From Nitrospiraceae bacterium (GTDB lineage: Bacteria; Nitrospirota; Nitrospiria; Nitrospirales; UBA8639), in NCBI GenBank assembly GCA_003523945.1, contig DOFS01000252.1, positions 1-6,206 on the forward strand: a DNA stretch of 6,206 nucleotides, read 5' to 3'. Shown piece by piece: positions 5,905-6,206 of this stretch; position 1 is the stretch's first letter, and every line of letters starts with the position of its first letter. A model generated the notes under the pieces. That model saw only the letters and a program-made list of their open reading frames with translations, had not been told where the DNA came from and searched no databases. Made by a program: the position numbers and the translations under genes.

Positions 5905-6206
5905 CTATTCTTCTGCTCTGATCTTCATCCGTATGGGTTCCAGCGGATTGTCCCGGCTATCGCGTGGCAAGTCGACAATCTGGTCTACCACCTCCATACC
6001 TTTCACCACTCTGCCAAACACCGTATACATGCGATCAAGACTGCTGGTGTCTTCTACGATGATATAGAACTGCGATCCGCTATCGGAGATATCCCGGGTG
6101 GCATCCTGATTTCGTGGGACCTTGGCCATGGCAACTGTCCCACGACGGTGAGGTCGATCACTCGGTTCGGGCGGAAGGCTAAACCCCGGTCCCCCGGTGC
6201 CATGGA
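5905..6206 (-). CDS. Cyclophilin-type peptidyl-prolyl cis-trans isomerase, C-terminal part
   Basis: The enzyme speeds cis-trans isomerisation at proline peptide bonds during protein folding. The frame is open to the right edge; the ATG at 6127-6129 is internal, because family-typical sequence continues upstream of it. Read on the - strand the visible part (about 99 residues) has HGTGGPGF, RRGTVAMAK, DSGSQFYIIV, LDRMYTVFGRVVKGMEVVDQI, and a short tail ending RAEE before the TAG at 5905-5907. These match the second half of cyclophilins: GTGGPG, GTVAMA, GSQFFI, YTVFGRV. The usual LDG turn is LDR, and the tryptophan that binds cyclosporin in human CypA has no counterpart, as is common in bacterial members. 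The catalytic arginine of FHRVI, and any signal peptide, lie outside the window, so its location in the cell is unknown. It is transcribed towards the Memo gene and shares the palindrome between them. Confidence 0.93.
   Translation of the reverse strand, partial: HGTGGPGFSLPPEPSDRPHRRGTVAMAKVPRNQDATRDISDSGSQFYIIVEDTSSLDRMYTVFGRVVKGMEVVDQIVDLPRDSRDNPLEPIRMKIRAEE

Noticed and set aside
6127..6129. ATG (- strand) as the start of a 74-residue cyclophilin-like protein
   Set aside because: HGTGGPGF and RRGTVA are encoded in frame upstream of it, showing it is an internal Met of a larger gene cut by the window edge.

Overview
The window looks like chromosomal DNA from a mid-GC Gram-negative-type bacterium. 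The gene set, and the long fold-back terminator after the Memo-type gene, remind me of the Nitrospira/Nitrospirota group. That is an impression from memory, there is no rRNA or other marker gene to confirm it, and I hold it with low to moderate confidence.

Layout on the + strand. The 3' part of an oligopeptide/dipeptide ABC transporter ATPase (OppF/DppF type) runs in from the left edge and stops at 827. A 420-base gap follows (828-1247) with no convincing gene. It holds two weak terminator-like hairpins, one copy of a dispersed repeat and a possible promoter. Next is an AT-rich orphan gene (1248-2306) whose protein carries a PD-(D/E)XK-nuclease-like P-D...Q-x-K signature. Copies of one ~48-bp repeat lie on both sides of it in opposite orientation (943-990 and 2364-2412), so the gene sits in what looks like an inverted-repeat-bounded insert. 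A full-length thiamine-diphosphate 2-oxo acid decarboxylase (2594-4252) comes next. It is followed by a separate promoter and a Memo-family protein with an extra N-terminal winged-helix-like domain (4434-5702).

On the - strand, the C-terminal half of a cyclophilin-type peptidyl-prolyl isomerase enters from the right edge and ends at 5905. Between the convergent Memo and cyclophilin genes lies a ~125-bp imperfect palindrome (5703-5827) with A and T runs placed so that it could terminate transcription from both sides.

The genes do not form an obvious single pathway. The ABC ATPase is the end of an upstream transporter operon, the decarboxylase and Memo genes each have their own promoter-like sequence, and the orphan gene looks like accessory cargo. 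The points most worth a second look are the orphan nuclease-like gene inside inverted repeats, the Memo protein that has lost two of the family's expected metal ligands, and the long palindrome. I see no CRISPR array, tRNA, rRNA, transposase or integrase.
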